Source: Physcia stellaris
Taxonomy: Eukaryota > Ascomycota > Lecanoromycetes > Caliciales > Physciaceae
Direction: 5' to 3'
DNA length: 64,000 bases
Assembly (NCBI GenBank): GCA_018902385.1
Contig: JABSSW010000018.1
Span: 62,001 to 126,000, forward strand
Under the pieces are notes generated by a model. The model was given only the letters and a program-made list of their open reading frames with translations. It had not been told where the DNA came from and did not search any database. The translations under genes were made by a program, and so were the position numbers. Position 1 is the first letter of the stretch; every line of letters begins with the position of its first letter. Below, one piece after another: positions 10,226 to 22,815 of the stretch.

Positions 10226-11613
10226 TTGTCTCAAGGGCGCTGGACGGGGTTCGTGGTGAGGGATGATGGTAGTACATGATTGTTCGAGGGGGAATGGTCG
10301 AGAGTGTAGGGGAGAGCTGGGTCTTGGGGTTTTTGGTGGATAGCGTGACGGGCTCGGAGTATTCTATATTTTTAGATCAGCTTGTGTTGGCTTTGTTTGC
10401 TTGGTGTGAGATCGTAAGGAACTTACTGAAATGAGGACCGTCATGTCTCTCGATTCAAAAGCTGTCATCAGTCCAGTGACTTAGGCGTCTCACAGATCTC
10501 AACCGCGGTGGAACTTCTTATATCGATCCGAGTAATGGTTTCGGTAGCATCGAGTCTCATCAAAGTCGAAGGCCCAAGTCAGTTCCTAGCCGACAGAGGA
10601 GTAAATCTTCGTTTGCTACTTGCGCATCGACACAATGTCCGTAGCGTGGCAATATCTCCATATGAAACGTACCTTATCAACCTCTGCGTACCTTTTCTAT
10701 CTCTTTATCGGTTGGGTAGGTCATTACCTCCCCCTTGTCCAGAGTCTGGAAACCACGGAACGGTTTTCTTCATCTGCATCCCCAGCGTGAGTGCTCGGCG
10801 TCAGGTCAAGGGGATATAACGCACTGGGCACCAAGCTTCCGACTCCTCTGTTTAATAGGAAATAGGGTAGGGGAAAAGAGAAAGAAGGAGAAGGGCGGTT
10901 ATTTGCATCCAGATCCTTTGATTGATTGAAGAGGGAGACATGAATCACTGACTCTCTGGTTTCTGGAATGGAGTGAAGACAGGGCAGCACCACTGGATAG
11001 ACATTCTTATCTTCATTCGTCCTCTGAATGAAGAAAGTGAGCATTGAAATTGACGTGGGAGTACGTATTAGGGTAGCCAGATTTGAAGGATGGAATTAGT
11101 ATGCCTACCCATTTTGATATTTGGGATCACATACGTTATACAGCCGATTTATATCCGTTCCCAAAGCCTGCAGTACCATATTCCCAAGTCAAATCCTCAT
11201 CTCACTTCCCTTGGTGCTCTGCCCGGCTTTGTACACCTCCAGGGTGAAGTTTTCTCGAAAGGGCAAGAGGGGAAAGGGCCGTTTTCGAGAGGGATACGAT
11301 TGGATGGGTCCAGCAAAGGGAGGTTCGCGGCTTCACTTGGTTTGATTCACCTGTTTGAGGCTGGGACTCACCGCTGTTAGCTTGGAAAAGCATATAAGAA
11401 GGCTTTCTTGATCCTCTCTTTCTCTCTTTCCTTGATATAGTCAACCTCCGAAACATTTCATACTTGGATACTAGTACCCGTCTACGGTCAAGGATAGGAC
11501 GCTCTCCAACTATCGAATCTGAAGCTTGTAAGTAGTATTCCTTCGCTTCATGGAAGATATGGGAGACTCATCTTGGAGCTAGAAACAAAGAGACAAATCT
11601 CACCTACAACAAG
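10226..11613. other. Intergenic, promoter of Zys3-like gene at right end
   Basis: Only short frames without recognisable content. A pyrimidine-rich stretch near 11400-11445 (CCTCTCTTTCTCTCTTTCC) lies about 200 bases upstream of the ATG at 11614 and is the likely core promoter or transcription start region of that gene. Confidence 0.5.
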
Positions 11614-11925
11614 ATGCATTTCATCAAATTCTCCACCTTCGTGGCCATTTCGTCCTTGATGACCACCGCCGTCGCTGGGCCTGTGGCATACGGAATCTGT
11701 CAGGCTGGGTGTGCTACGGTAGCCACCGCATGCTATGCCGCCGCTGGCGCTACTTTCGTGAGTTGACTTTGGCTTCATAAGATGTGAAGCGAAAGGCTGA
11801 CATGGGTTACGCAGGGCACTATAACGGCAGGCGCGGGCACGCCCGCTGTGATTCTCGGATGCAACTCGGCCTTCGGCGTCTGCTCGGCCAAGTGTGCAGC
11901 GATTGCGTTGCTGCCGACTCCATAG
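11614..11925 (+). CDS. Zys3-like small secreted cysteine protein
   Basis: Two exons, 11614-11757 and 11815-11925, with a 57-nt GT-AG intron, give 84 residues; both exons are too short to stand out alone. The N-terminus (MHFIKFSTFVAISSLMTTAVA) is a signal peptide. The mature part reads GPVAYGICQAGCATV, ACYAAAGATFGT, PAVILGCNSAFGVCSAKCAA: a glycine/alanine-rich core with six cysteines spaced C-x3-C, then C, then C-x6-C-x3-C. This is the pattern of the fungal family named after the Chlamydomonas zygote-specific Zys3 protein; the molecular role in fungi is unknown. The junction (GATF/GTIT) matches the family text. A second, unlike secreted gene lies 3 kb upstream. Confidence 0.85.
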
Positions 11926-12123
11926 GATGCCAAATCTATGACGGAGCCTCTAGAGAACAGGGGATGGGTGGTGAGGGGAGGGTTTAGAGCATGACTTAAG
12001 CACACATATACTTATAAGAGATGGAGGACAGAAGAGAGTGAGGGGCTTAGCAGATTTTAGGAGGGTGAGCCTGCAGATAACCTGATTGAGGACACCGACA
12101 AGCATAGGCTACCTTGATGATGG

Positions 12124-13384
12124 TCATTCCAAACCTTTGAAGCCCATGATCCCATTCCCTACATTCTTCCCCTTACTCTTGTTTCTCTTCCTTCTCTTCT
12201 TCCGCTTTCTCTGCTTCTCTTCCTCGTCGCTACTCTCCTCTTCATCGTCGTCTTCACTGTCATGGGCTTCACCTCCGCCATTAGTAATACCATCAAGATC
12301 CGCGTCCTGAGCGTCAGAAGTCGGAGCCTGTTCCCAGACCTTAACCACGTCCCCTCCACCACTGACCATCCTTCCACCCATTTCGAACCCCAAGCCTAGC
12401 ACCGGCTCGAGCTCATGATGTCGGATCTCTCCCATCAATTTCCCTTTACCCTTCCCCAATCGTACGATGTTGATACTACCATCACCCATCCCAGCAATTA
12501 CCCCTCCATCGGAGCAATCGAGCCGTCTGCTCAGCTCTTCGGGGATAGTACACAGTACATCGGCTCCCTCTCCGTCTCTGCCGCCAACGTGGATGCGTTC
12601 TGGCTCATCATCCCATTTCCCTACATCCCATACCCGCAGCACACCTCGCTCGGAGCCCACCACTACTTTATCGCCTACAAGCGTAGAGCTTAGCAGCTCT
12701 TCTTCGAAGTCTTCGCTCTGTATTTGTACTCCTTTACGGAGGTCGGTGATAGCTATGGTCGTATCGCCAGTTGTGAGGAATTGGCGGGGTAAACCGCTTG
12801 TAGAGCGTTCTGAGGGTGGGAGAGGCGTCAGAGAAGAAACATAATCTGCGTGCGGGTTGTGCGTCTGCTGAGGTTTGGTAGGGATGGATGGTAGGCGAAG
12901 ATCGTAGAGGTGCAAAGCGGAAGAATCAGTCGCGAGGAGGAGATGCTGCGGCGTAGGACTAGAGAGCAAGGTGGGAGGGTCTGGTTCTCCGCTTCAAATC
13001 ATAAGCATACTTTGTTAGCCTACGTGCTTCCTGGACGTAGAATGGAAGTCATTGGAAGTCATACTCGTGCAATGGAATCGCAATCTTGCTCACCACCCTT
13101 CCCGTCTCAGTATCTGCGCATTTCACTAATCCATCCGTGCCAGCTGAGATCAAGTACTGCCCGTCGGTACTGAAAATTAGGTATCGACAGCTGCCCTTAT
13201 GTCTGCGAGTTTTCCAGAGGGTTTCGATCAGACCCTGCCCATTTTCGTTTAGTGAAGGTGGGGGCAGGCGATCCAGGAGGACATGACCGGTCGCTAGGCC
13301 TAAGGCGAGGAGAGATCTCGTTGGGTGAATGGCAAGAGCGAAGAGCTCAGCCGGGAGGGGAAGGGCACAGAGGGGGGTGAACAT
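12124..13384 (-). CDS. JIP5: WD-repeat protein JIP5 (WDR55-type), nucleolar
   Basis: Seven-bladed WD40 protein implicated in ribosomal RNA processing in the nucleolus. Exons 13384-13065 and 12991-12124 with a 73-nt GT-AG intron, 395 residues. The N-terminus [21 protein letters not shown] matches the JIP5 start (one blade pairing [14 protein letters not shown] with [21 protein letters not shown]). Later blades include [36 protein letters not shown] and [15 protein letters not shown]. The C-terminus has an acidic stretch ([15 protein letters not shown]) followed by a strongly basic tail ([17 protein letters not shown]), typical for nucleolar targeting. The splice join LHD/GEPDPP is phase 2 and consistent. 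Confidence 0.9.
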
Positions 13385-13785
13385 GCCTTTGGTGGTGCCT
13401 GGGGTTGAGATGACTAGTGGACAATGGAGGAGGAAGCTGCAGGGATAGGTCGTTCAATGTTTAGGGTTATTTAACCGGGAAATGGAGGCAAGAGGGACGA
13501 AAAGGGGTTTCTATCTCTCAGAACTTCATCAATTTTGTTGTCTATTGTTTTCTAGAATTCCATCGCAATTCCCACGACTAGATCAGTACGCCAGTAAGCC
13601 AAGTGATCGGAAGTTCCCCGAATCTCCAACTTCAGACTGATCTCTACCTCATGGGCTCGTTACCTTGTTGAGTCCTCCTTGCTACCCTCTCCGCGACCTT
13701 CTGCCGTCCAACTCACTTGCCTCAGGGATGATCGTGGGCCTGAACACGAGAGTGGGCAGGAAAAACACATATCAGAATTAGGCAT
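13385..13785. other. Intergenic between JIP5 start and zinc-finger gene end
   Basis: About 400 bases between two minus-strand genes; it should hold the JIP5 promoter and the 3' end of the zinc-finger gene. Nothing else is recognised. Confidence 0.5.
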
Positions 13786-15868
13786 TCAAGTTCGCCCAGG
13801 GTGAGCGGCGTTGTGAGTAATTCTCAATCTTGGCTTTGAGGGTGCTGGTCCTTCCTCTCCCGAAGGATCTGATGCTGCTCTGTTCTTAGCACGCTGTGCT
13901 CGTGGTGACTCTTCAGCATGTTCCGCGGTAGTAGAATCACTACCTTCAGCAGTCTCTGCATCTTCTGCTGGTGCGACTGAGGAAGTCCTCCTTGCACGTC
14001 TGCCTCTCTGGGAAGGTGGCTGTTGGGCTGATGCAGCTACATCTGCTGCAGCTGCTGGCGCAGACTCTTTGACGCGTTTGTTTCGGGTCTTCGGAGCAGG
14101 TGGTGCTTTATTTGATTGTCTCCCTTTTGCTGTAGCTGCGGGCCTTGCTTGCTTAGTACGTCTACTTTGGGTCTCTTGCGCAGGTGGTTCTTCGGCCGGT
14201 TCAGTTGCTCCTACTGCAGCTGCTGGCCTTGCCTGTTTGGCACGTTTGCGTCGGGTCTCTTGAATAGGTGGTTCTTCGGCCAGTTCAGTAACTCCTGTTG
14301 TAGCTGCTGGCTTTGCCTGTTTGGTGCCTTTGCTTCGGGTCCTGCGAGATTGCGGGCCTTCCTCAGGTAGTGGTTCTTCTGCTGCTGCTGCCGATTCTGG
14401 CTTCTTAGTGCGTTGATCCTTCGGTGTTTCACTTGGTGAAACAGGGGGTGGATCCTTGGCTAATACCTCTGTTGGCGTCTGCCGAACCTTGGCGATAAAA
14501 CCTGCAGCCACAGCATTTTGCCCAGTAGATGAATTACTGACTTCCGCCAAACCTTTCTCTGGAATCTTTGTCTTGCCTTTCTTCCTGTTATCTCTCTCTC
14601 TTTTGGCATCATTTGGACTAGTGGCAATGAAGTCCTCGACTCTAGTCTTGCAACTACGCGCGTGATTTTCCTGAGCTCCTGCACTTTTGTGACCTTGGGC
14701 AGTCCAGCAAATGGCACAATATATTCGCTCTCCCTCATTCGGCTGATTCTGTAGGTGTGGCGCATTGGCCTGCTCTGTCTGTATTGGGTTATCCACGCCA
14801 GCCCCTGAAGGTCCAGCCGTTGGTTGGTTCGCATTTGCCGAATTCTGACGATCTAAATCTGCACTAGCAGCAGTCTGAGTGCCCTGGGTCTGCTTGCCGC
14901 CCTTCTTGCTCTTCATCTGGGTCGATGACGCCGCTGGCGGAGACTGTTCATGCATTCCTTCGTGTTCTCTTCGCATCTAAGATTCTTCAGCACAATCATG
15001 GTGTTTGGGACGAATTCAAAGTTACCTGGTCACTCATATGCCCAATATTCGCATGACATCCAGGATGTAGACAAAAATAATCTCTGTCTGAGTAGTGGAT
15101 ATGCTCTCGCATGTGGCGAGTGACTTCCTCCAATGCTGTCAGCTACAGGCCAAGTCTCAGGTAACAATGTAACATACCACCAATGATGGGAATGCAGCTC
15201 GATCCGCAAGATCAACCGTGCATCCTGAATAGGGACAGATCTCTGCCTCCAAGGAGTGAAGATTATCTTTATGGTATTCCTGCAGGTGTTGCCGCTGGGC
15301 CTGTGGCCTGTATCAACAAACACGTACTAACAATTCTACCATTCCAGGTCCTGTACCTCGCTGTTTTGGCCGGTCCAGTCTTGACCGCAATATGGACATA
15401 AGAGCTTGTTATTGTGCTCTTTATAATGCCTCATCCCCTACCTTCAGTCAGTAATTGAATTAGCTTTGGAGAGAAATATCCAACCTCTAACGTGTCGGGT
15501 TTGAGAGGCTTGTAGCAAACCCGGCACCTTTCTTCATGCAGCAATACGTCCTCCTCATTGGAGATTACATATGCCTTCACATGTTCCCACTCTGTTAATG
15601 TGGGGACCCGATTGCGGATGGTTGGAAATATTGAAGCTCCTTCAATTGGATTCGCCCAAGAGGCTATCCCGACTGAACTATTACCATTGGCACGGGCTTC
15701 TTGGTTGTTGTCGAGCGCTTCATGTCCATCGGTGTTTTCGAGTCCAGCTTCTTGTTGGTCGTCCAGCGATTCTTGTGGATCGCCCACTTCGGCGTCTTCA
15801 ACGTCGGAATCGGGCGCATTGACTGATCGCGAAGCTTCTACAGCTCGTCTACGAGATTTTTTAGGCAT
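13786..15868 (-). CDS. C2H2 zinc-finger protein with basic Ala/Pro-rich repeat tail
   Basis: Exons 15868-15357, 15300-15178, 15127-15026 and 14976-13786. With one base added in the C4 run at 15435-15438 (plus strand) the total is 1929 nt, 642 residues. Without it, exon 1 stops after LLTEGRG; a weak 47-nt intron (15438-15484, donor GTTGGA) is the alternative. Zinc-binding pairs are C115/C118 and three C2H2 fingers: CPYC (158-161) with H176/H181, CPYSGC (193-198) with H217/H221, and CLHPGC (231-236) with H251/H255. The fingers span the last two introns. Residues after 350 are a disordered tail with about three 28-residue repeats (KQARPAA...EEPPAQET) encoded by an 84-nt tandem array, rich in Arg/Lys. 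A nuclear DNA- or RNA-binding role is inferred. Homologous family not identified. Confidence 0.75.
14101..14345 (-). repeat. In-frame 84-nt tandem repeat inside zinc-finger gene
   Basis: On the plus strand GGGTCTCTTG recurs at 14169 and 14253, exactly 84 nt apart, within longer similar text (GGTGGTTCTTCGGCC, GCTGCTGGC.TTGCC). About three diverged units encode (K/R)(A/T)KQA(R/K)PAA followed by a Glu/Pro linker. The period is a multiple of three, so copy-number change would keep the frame. Confidence 0.8.
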
Positions 15869-18800
15869 ATTTTTCTTTCAGAGCTTCAATGGTAAAGAGC
15901 TCGAGGTATGATTAATAGGGGTCTGGGGTGTGCAACGCTTGAGAACGAGAATTTTGACAATTTGCCCCAGTGAACAGGGAAGAACAGCAGCTCTAATGGC
16001 AATAATGAATGACGGGAGAATTAAAGGAGAAAGCGACAGAGAGATTCGGTAAATAGCGACGGGAGCCGTTACTGCGGAATGTTGCCTCAATGTTAAGCAG
16101 CATTCCGCTACAGTGCATGCCACAACTAGAACCCACACATGGCGAGCATCGTTCTTGCACCTAGCTCTAACATAATAGATACTATTAATCGCAGACTAGG
16201 AAGTATCCTAAATCTTCAGTCTCGCACGTAGCTACTGGGTACATTGTCTACCAATGTTGTACTTATCATGAAACTATGTGCATGATCCTTTCAAGTGATT
16301 GTGTTATGTTGATAGGTGATAGACAAAGAAAGAGCAGTGAATTGAAATTTTGGCCTCTGCAGTTTGTACTGTGCAGCTTGCAAGGAGTTCTACAAAAGCG
16401 CATATACTCATGGGCTTCCAAGTGGACTGAACCTACGGTCAATATGGCGTCGTAAGTTCGCTGTCGTTTCCGCTGGTACTGGGAATCAGTCGAGCCAGTG
16501 GTTCACAAAACTGCCCTTGTGAGGAGGCAGGATATCAGGCGCAAGATGTTTCATTTAGATGTCCGCAATCGCGTCTAGCAAGTAGAAAGGAGCGGATGGT
16601 GTGTCCTTTTAGGAGATAGAGCCTGGCAAACTCATCGCTAAGTACAAGCGATCCAGGGAGGGTAAAGATATCCGTAACATGAATGTTGACAAGTGTAGGA
16701 GGTGGTCAAGGATGTGCTCGCTTCGAGTCTGGCTGGAAGCTTGCTTTGGCTGGCTGAAGATCGTTAGTGGTTTTGCTGATCGCATTTTATAAGATTTTCA
16801 AGCGCGTATCTAACGCGTAAGAAACGCCAAGCTCTTTAGACGCGTAGTCGATTATCTCCTTCCACTCATCGCCCACTCAGCCACTCTTTGAGTGCTGGCC
16901 CAGGGTACGAAGATGGTGTGAAGGCTCACGGGATTGTATCTTACTTTGCTGCTTCCCTCACTCATCCCTCGGGTGAAATACTGCCTTTAATTGGGATTGG
17001 CAGCAGCACATCCCAACTCCAAGATTGACGAAAACACACGCGGCTGTGTAATCTGCAATATGGCGTCTGCCGGCATCAGGGAAACCGTGCTTTAGACTTT
17101 TGCCCCGCAGTGTACCTACGGCATTTGTTTCCTGTCTCAGTGATTTGAGTGGAGGATTGCTGTAGCTCAAGCTCCAGAATGTTGGTGGCTGACGAAGGAG
17201 TTGAGATCCCTCAGTCCTACATGCCTGTTTCCTCAGAATTGAATCCATACTTAACCCTGGTTGTTGACCAGTCTCATCCACGGTTCTTTTCGACACTCCC
17301 AACATCTCGTTGTGGATAGCATTCGAGATTAGAATTGTTTCCTCGGCAGCAAGGAGGTGAAGGCTGGTTGGTGACGTTCTACGAAATGGTACTGTTGATG
17401 TCCACTGCATTGAAGCACGATGGCTATACGCCATGCATGGACCCAAAAGAGCGCTCAAATGCCGAGTGGTGACCTTGCAGACTGCAAATGCGGCCGCCAT
17501 GCGAAGAACAAGTCATAGGTAAAGGCTTGTATCAGACCCTCGAGAGTTTCAAATCGTCTCATTGCGAGAATTTCGCCCACCGTTTAAGAATCTGCAATGA
17601 TGACCTTCGGTCGTACAAAGCAAGCAAACAACGGAAATCCTCCTTGCGTTCGGATGTTAGTCGCCACGCGAGGACACATGGATCAGCAACGCCCAATGCT
17701 TGCTTGTGGAGACCCTGTGAGAAACCGAGCAGGTTCAAGCTCAAAAGATATCTAGTGTGTAGTTAGATGAGCAATTGAAATCTAAAATGTTCAAATTGAT
17801 GTGTGTTCTATTGATGTGTGTTCAAGAAGCGCTGATGTCGATAGCAAGATCCGTGCTCTGATTTGAAATTACGACTAAGGACCCAACAAGGCGGTATAAG
17901 AGAGACAGGGAGCGGTAGAGTATCTGCAGTGTGCACACCTCTAGTCTGCATAAGCAGATGTGGAATCAGGGAACACGGCCGACTCCTGAGGCTATGGGTC
18001 AGGCTGCATGAAGCTGTCTCGCTGTGAAGCAGTGAGCGAGTTAGGATCCGAGTAGACGTGTTCGAGAGCCGCCTTTTCATTTTAGTAGGATGAGGGCGAT
18101 TGATGATCATGTCGTAACAGCTTGGGCCTGCAGAACAATAGGTCGCGCGTAGGGCGTCCCCTGCAGACTGCGCATGAGCAATCTTGCCCAGTACTATTGG
18201 CTGGCTGTGGTACCAGATCGCGTGAGACGGCAATTGATAGCATCAATCGAGATGACGCCTCAGGTAGAGGATGTTTCCTGCTGAGACTCGGCTGAAGTTT
18301 GATCTTATTAGTAGTAGGTAGATAGCGGTCGGCCAACGCACACGCTGGAGAAAGGAGGCCAGGCGTAGAGGGTATGAGCCTATTGAAGAGGCAAATTGAC
18401 GAAACGCGAGCGAAGCGACCAGCCAACAGGGGAGGCCAGAGGCGATGGGAGTAACTGGAAAAGGCATTGGGGGTCTCAGCAGCTAGAAGTTGCAGCTCCA
18501 GGATAGGCCACAGGCTCGTCGGACTTTCCACCTGTCTAGCTCCGTGTCCCCTGCTCCCCAGCACGCTAAACCCCATCGGTCCCCCTGCACCTTCGAATTA
18601 GCCGTCTCTCCCAAATCTTGAACTTCTGGCTGCCAGCCTCAAGTTCTTCTCTTTCTCCTCAGTTCTTTGGAAGGCCATTGACGCCGACCTCTTTCCTCAC
18701 TCCCCACCTCCTTCCCCCCTCACTCCTCTCCTCTCCACAGTTGCCCGAGAGCTCACCTCTGCCAGTCATACAGAGGTGCAGACCGGGCTTGGGGGTCGTG

Positions 18801-20129
18801 ACATGTACCAGATTGAGTCCGGGGGCACTTTTCTACTCCAATCCCTTTCAATTACTCCAAGAGTCTCGGTTTCACTCATTGGCGCCTTGAAGACCTAGAG
18901 CAGACTGTCTTCGGGTCTCCACACCCACACTGTCCTGGTCAATCTGAAGAGCAGTCTTGCATCTTACCTTGTCTTCACTCGATCGGACCACTTCATCGCT
19001 CAGTATCTTTGTCAATTGAACAAGGTCAATTTTATTCGGCACGACACTGGATAGCTGCGATCACAAGTTCCTGGAGGATTCTTCTCGTCAAAGGGGGAAA
19101 AGGTGGTGAGTTATAAGTCAGTCCTCCAACCTGCATTCCTCATCAGCCCCCGCGAGGGGCTCTGGACCCCCAGCATACTATGGAGCACCATCACGATTTA
19201 CTCCTTGAGACTTGAACCGCCATTTCTATCTGTATTACTATTGGTCAGGCCATCGGCAATCAAGTCCTAAGGACTCCGGCCTCACTTGACTGGCAACAAT
19301 AAGTTCATTTGGATGAGTCAAAGGTCGACAACCACACACGATATTGATATGATGGAACTTGTACACGAGCAGAACTCGAATACTTTTCACCTGCTGCCTA
19401 CCTTACCATCAATCACGAAAATATCGCGCCGGGCCGCGCCAAGCTATAACTCTCTGGCGATCGACTTTGGAATACATGATCAAGGAACTCAATGCTGTAA
19501 CACCATGTGAATGTAGTCTTACTGACTTCTTCATCTTTCCAGCAGACATTCGCGAAGCCTGTTGAGTCGAGATATCTTGCGAAGAATTTAGTTCAACCAG
19601 GTAAGAGCTCTATTCGTCTTGACCATGAAGCGAAATACTGATCGATCGTGTTGAAGAACGCGCCTAGCCTCACTAACCTATCTCCCCACATTCTCCGTGG
19701 TACCCTATTGCCTAGCGATTGGAGGCGTTAGCTTGACCTCACCTAAGAGGATCGGAGTCGATCATTCCTGGGGCAAGCGATCTTTAATTGCAAGGGGACA
19801 GCTACTGGTAAGCCTACCCATTCCTAATTCTTCATGGCGGAGAGTCCCTTTACAGACCACTTGGCTTGCTCAAGGGCTGACATGTATTGCAATCAAGTTC
19901 CAGATCTTCCAAGTTTATTAAAAGTAGCATTGCCAGACTTCCACAGTGGACCTTCTGCCGTATCCGCGTAGCATATTTCTTTTTTCCAACTATTTACGAT
20001 CCTTCACTCCGCAATTTGTCGAGTCACTCCTTAATAATTCTTTGACCCTAATTCTTTTTCAACCGCTCAACGCCAGACCTCGTCAGGACCTAGCAAAACC
20101 AAGTATCTATAGCATACTGAGCAATCGCT
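15869..20129. other. Gene-free 4.3 kb, promoter and likely long leader of the cyclin gene
   Basis: No convincing gene. The largest frames (for example 16958-17500 minus, 18082-18576 minus) have no family match and unlikely composition. A 13-bp direct repeat (TTGATGTGTGTTC) lies near 17796-17824. From about 18600 to 18780 the plus strand is CT-rich, like a strong fungal promoter, 1.4 kb before the cyclin ATG. Several short upstream frames (ATGs at 19286, 19359 and others) and a GTGAGT donor near 19106 suggest a long, perhaps spliced leader with upstream ORFs. Confidence 0.45.
18600..18790 (+). promoter_or_regulatory. CT-rich promoter-like tract upstream of cyclin gene
   Basis: Dense pyrimidine tract (CTTCTCTTTCTCCTCAG, CCTCCTTCCCCCCTCACTCC) on the coding strand, typical of the region around transcription start in filamentous fungi. 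No gene starts within 1 kb downstream, so it may serve the cyclin gene at 20130 through a long 5' leader. This is inference from composition. Confidence 0.35.
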
Positions 20130-21382
20130 ATGGCATATTTTGGGCAGCCTCGTGGGAACTACTTTGACGATTCTCATGATGACCAAGATAGGATCATACG
20201 TGGCGGTATCCGAGAACAAGAGAGTCAATTGAAGCGACAGAGGCAAGCTGCCATTGCGGAAGAGCTGTCGATGATAGCCAGCGACGAATATCGGGACGAT
20301 CATTTAGAGCACATGGAGGTCATGGAGGTCAAGCTTTCCGGAGTGCTGAATGGAAATTTGTTTGCTGACCTATTGAATAGCTCGAAACCTTGCCAGATGT
20401 TGCCTCGATAGAGGTGCAAACAGAAATTCAATGGTTCATGCGTCCATACCTTCTTGACTTCTTAATTGAAGCTCACGCTGCCTTCGACCTACTCCCCGAA
20501 ACTCTTTTCCTGGCCGTCAACCTTCTAGACCGCTACTGCTCAAGACGCGTGGTGTACAAGCGTCACTATCAGCTTGTAGGATGCTCTGCCCTTCTGATCG
20601 CTGCCAAGTATGGCGACCGAAAGGAGAACGTACCAACCATCCGGGAGCTAAAGAAGATGTGCTGCGCACTCTATGATGAAGAGATGTTTACCCAAATGGA
20701 ATGGCATGTGCTTCAGACTTTGCAATGGATCATTGGTCATCCGACAATCGATAACTTCCATCAAGTCGCTCTAGAAGGTTTCGAGTACGACGCTGAAGTC
20801 GAGCATATGGCGACGTACATTTCGGAGATCGCCATGTTCCACAAAGAGTTCATTGGAAAACGGCCGTCGGACATGGCCCGCTCCTCGCTGGCACTGGCTC
20901 GGTGCATCCTCAATCGTCCTATGCCCGTCCAGTCGGACTGGTCTTCAAAGTACGACTCACAGACCCTAATCACGTTGTCACAACATCTCCATAGGCCATC
21001 AACTGTCTTGTATCGTAAGTACGCATCACCGCGACTTGCTAGGGTATCGTCGGTCTTGGAAGGATTCCTTGCCTCGCAGGCATCCGTTGCGAGATGTAAC
21101 GTTGCACCACCAACGCCTCCCTGTGAGGTATCGTTGAATCCTCTAACAAAACCCGGTGTTCCCATTACTCCAACTAAAGGACAGCAATTACCGAATATGA
21201 TGAATGGATGCTTAACACCTCCAATCACTCCAACCAACGTCGAAGGTTTCCCGAACTACAACACCAATGCTGGAGCTTACCGTCCGATGACACCATCATC
21301 TTCTGGTAACCATACTAATATGTCGCGATACAATGTGTATCAAATGCCAGCGCCGACGTACACGCTACCACCAATTCTGTAA
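20130..21382 (+). CDS. G1/S-type cyclin (Cln/Puc1 family)
   Basis: Regulatory subunit of the main cyclin-dependent kinase at START, acting in the nucleus and cytoplasm. Exons 20130-20327 and 20381-21382; the 53-nt intron uses GTCAAG as donor and ends GAATAG. Product 399 residues. The cyclin box begins at the junction (LETLPDVASIEVQTEIQW, MRPYLLDFLIEAH) and continues with LAVNLLDRYCS, LVGCSALLIAAKYGDR and MEWHVLQTLQW, residues about 67-195. The second cyclin fold follows to about 270. The tail is Pro/Thr/Ser-rich with many TP sites (GVPITPTKG, LTPPITPTN, YRPMTPSSS), likely kinase targets and instability signals. Text such as MRPYLLDFL.EAH is characteristic of fungal G1 cyclins rather than B-type. 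The long upstream gap points to leader regulation. Confidence 0.92.
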
Positions 21383-22815
21383 TCATCTGCCATATTGAAA
21401 CCAGCCTACGTGGAGCCTTGGATCTAATAAAAACGGATACCAACAACCTCCAACGAACGATCTGGGGCATCTGTTGTTGAGCATTGTTCCAACACTGCTG
21501 CCTATGGACCCTGCGCCCAAAAAAATGTATCATGATCTCTGTACTCAGTGCGATTTAGCGACTTCATCAGCCTTGCATTGCTAGCGTTTCGCATACTTCC
21601 CTATGTTAGAGCGAGGGTACATTCGGGAAACCCATCACCATCATTCAGTCGTCTTTCAGCAGCTCGAAGTAACCAAAATAGGGGAAAGGTTTCCTAAAAA
21701 AAGCACACACAGCTGCCGGGAAAAAATGGTCTTTAATGGGACCTAGGTCATTTCCGGCGTTGGATATTCGATCCATCACATATTTGTGTGCTTGCGGTGG
21801 ATATCTCGCCTTAGGATAGCGTATCTTTTCGATTTGCTGAGGGATGGGAATATGCCGGAGCGGTGAAGTACATGGAAATCCCAGTTTCCATTGCTTTCAC
21901 GAGAAGGGGTTCCTCCCCCGTCTTTGCTCTTCCATTGCTTGCTTTTGCTTTGCTGCATGAGAGATAGAGATACCCCCCCTGCAAATCCAACTTCGCTAGC
22001 CACCGCCGCGTTTAATGCCCTGCACACTTACCTGTATGTACATTAAGGGGTGGCGGAGGTGGTTATAGCTACACACACGCTCACTTTAATAATGCAATAT
22101 GAAATGAAAGAAGGATCAGTGCTGGCTTTTCGTCTAGAAATATGGGCTCTGTTGGGTGAGTTCGAGGCTAAGTGTCCCTCTCGCTTATCTCCCCATGTCT
22201 TGCTTTTGTCCAATGTGATTGATGCCTCTCTTCCTATGATCTACTACGCCTATTTCTCATCCTCTTGAGTAGCATTGTTTCCCGTACTCCAATCCAATTC
22301 ACCCTTCCACAATCTATAGAGTCCACCAATGAGACCCTCATCAACAAGGTACTTTTGACCTTACACCCATTTCCCAATCTGTCGATCCGTATCTGCCCTT
22401 CCATTTCCAGGGCTAGATATTAATAAGCATGTCCTCCAGTCACCGTCATCGCCCCGCCTTTGGGATCTGGGTATAGTACACGTAAGTAGGTTCCGGTCCT
22501 CGTGCTTTTTCTTTGGGATGATGGCTGTTGGGAATCTGGATCTGTGTGAGGTGAGGTCTGCACTTACAGAGAAGAAAAGAGATGGGAATGGTGCTGGGAT
22601 AGAGACTCAAGTATGAGGGTCAGGGGTTAAGAACCGTGGAGAGGAGAGACTGCGAAGAGGGAAAGCCATCATCAAGCTTCCCTGGACTCGGGTGAATTCA
22701 GGCCATGAACAGAGTATTTTCATTGCTTGTATGTCAGTTACTCGTAAATCTTTTTTGTCATTGTTCGTAAATCCGCTACATGGGGTATCAACCAACAGTC
22801 AAGCAAAAACCCGCT
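21383..22815. other. Intergenic between convergent cyclin and kinase genes
   Basis: Two gene 3' ends face each other across 1.4 kb. Only short frames; a C8 run lies near 21972. No RNA gene or repeat is recognised. Confidence 0.5.

Noticed and set aside
16958-17500. 180-residue minus frame in the gene-free region
   Set aside because: No domain, unlikely composition (scattered Cys/His/Trp), no promoter or splice context.
18082-18576. 164-residue minus frame
   Set aside because: Low-complexity, no family, opposite to the CT-rich cyclin promoter region.
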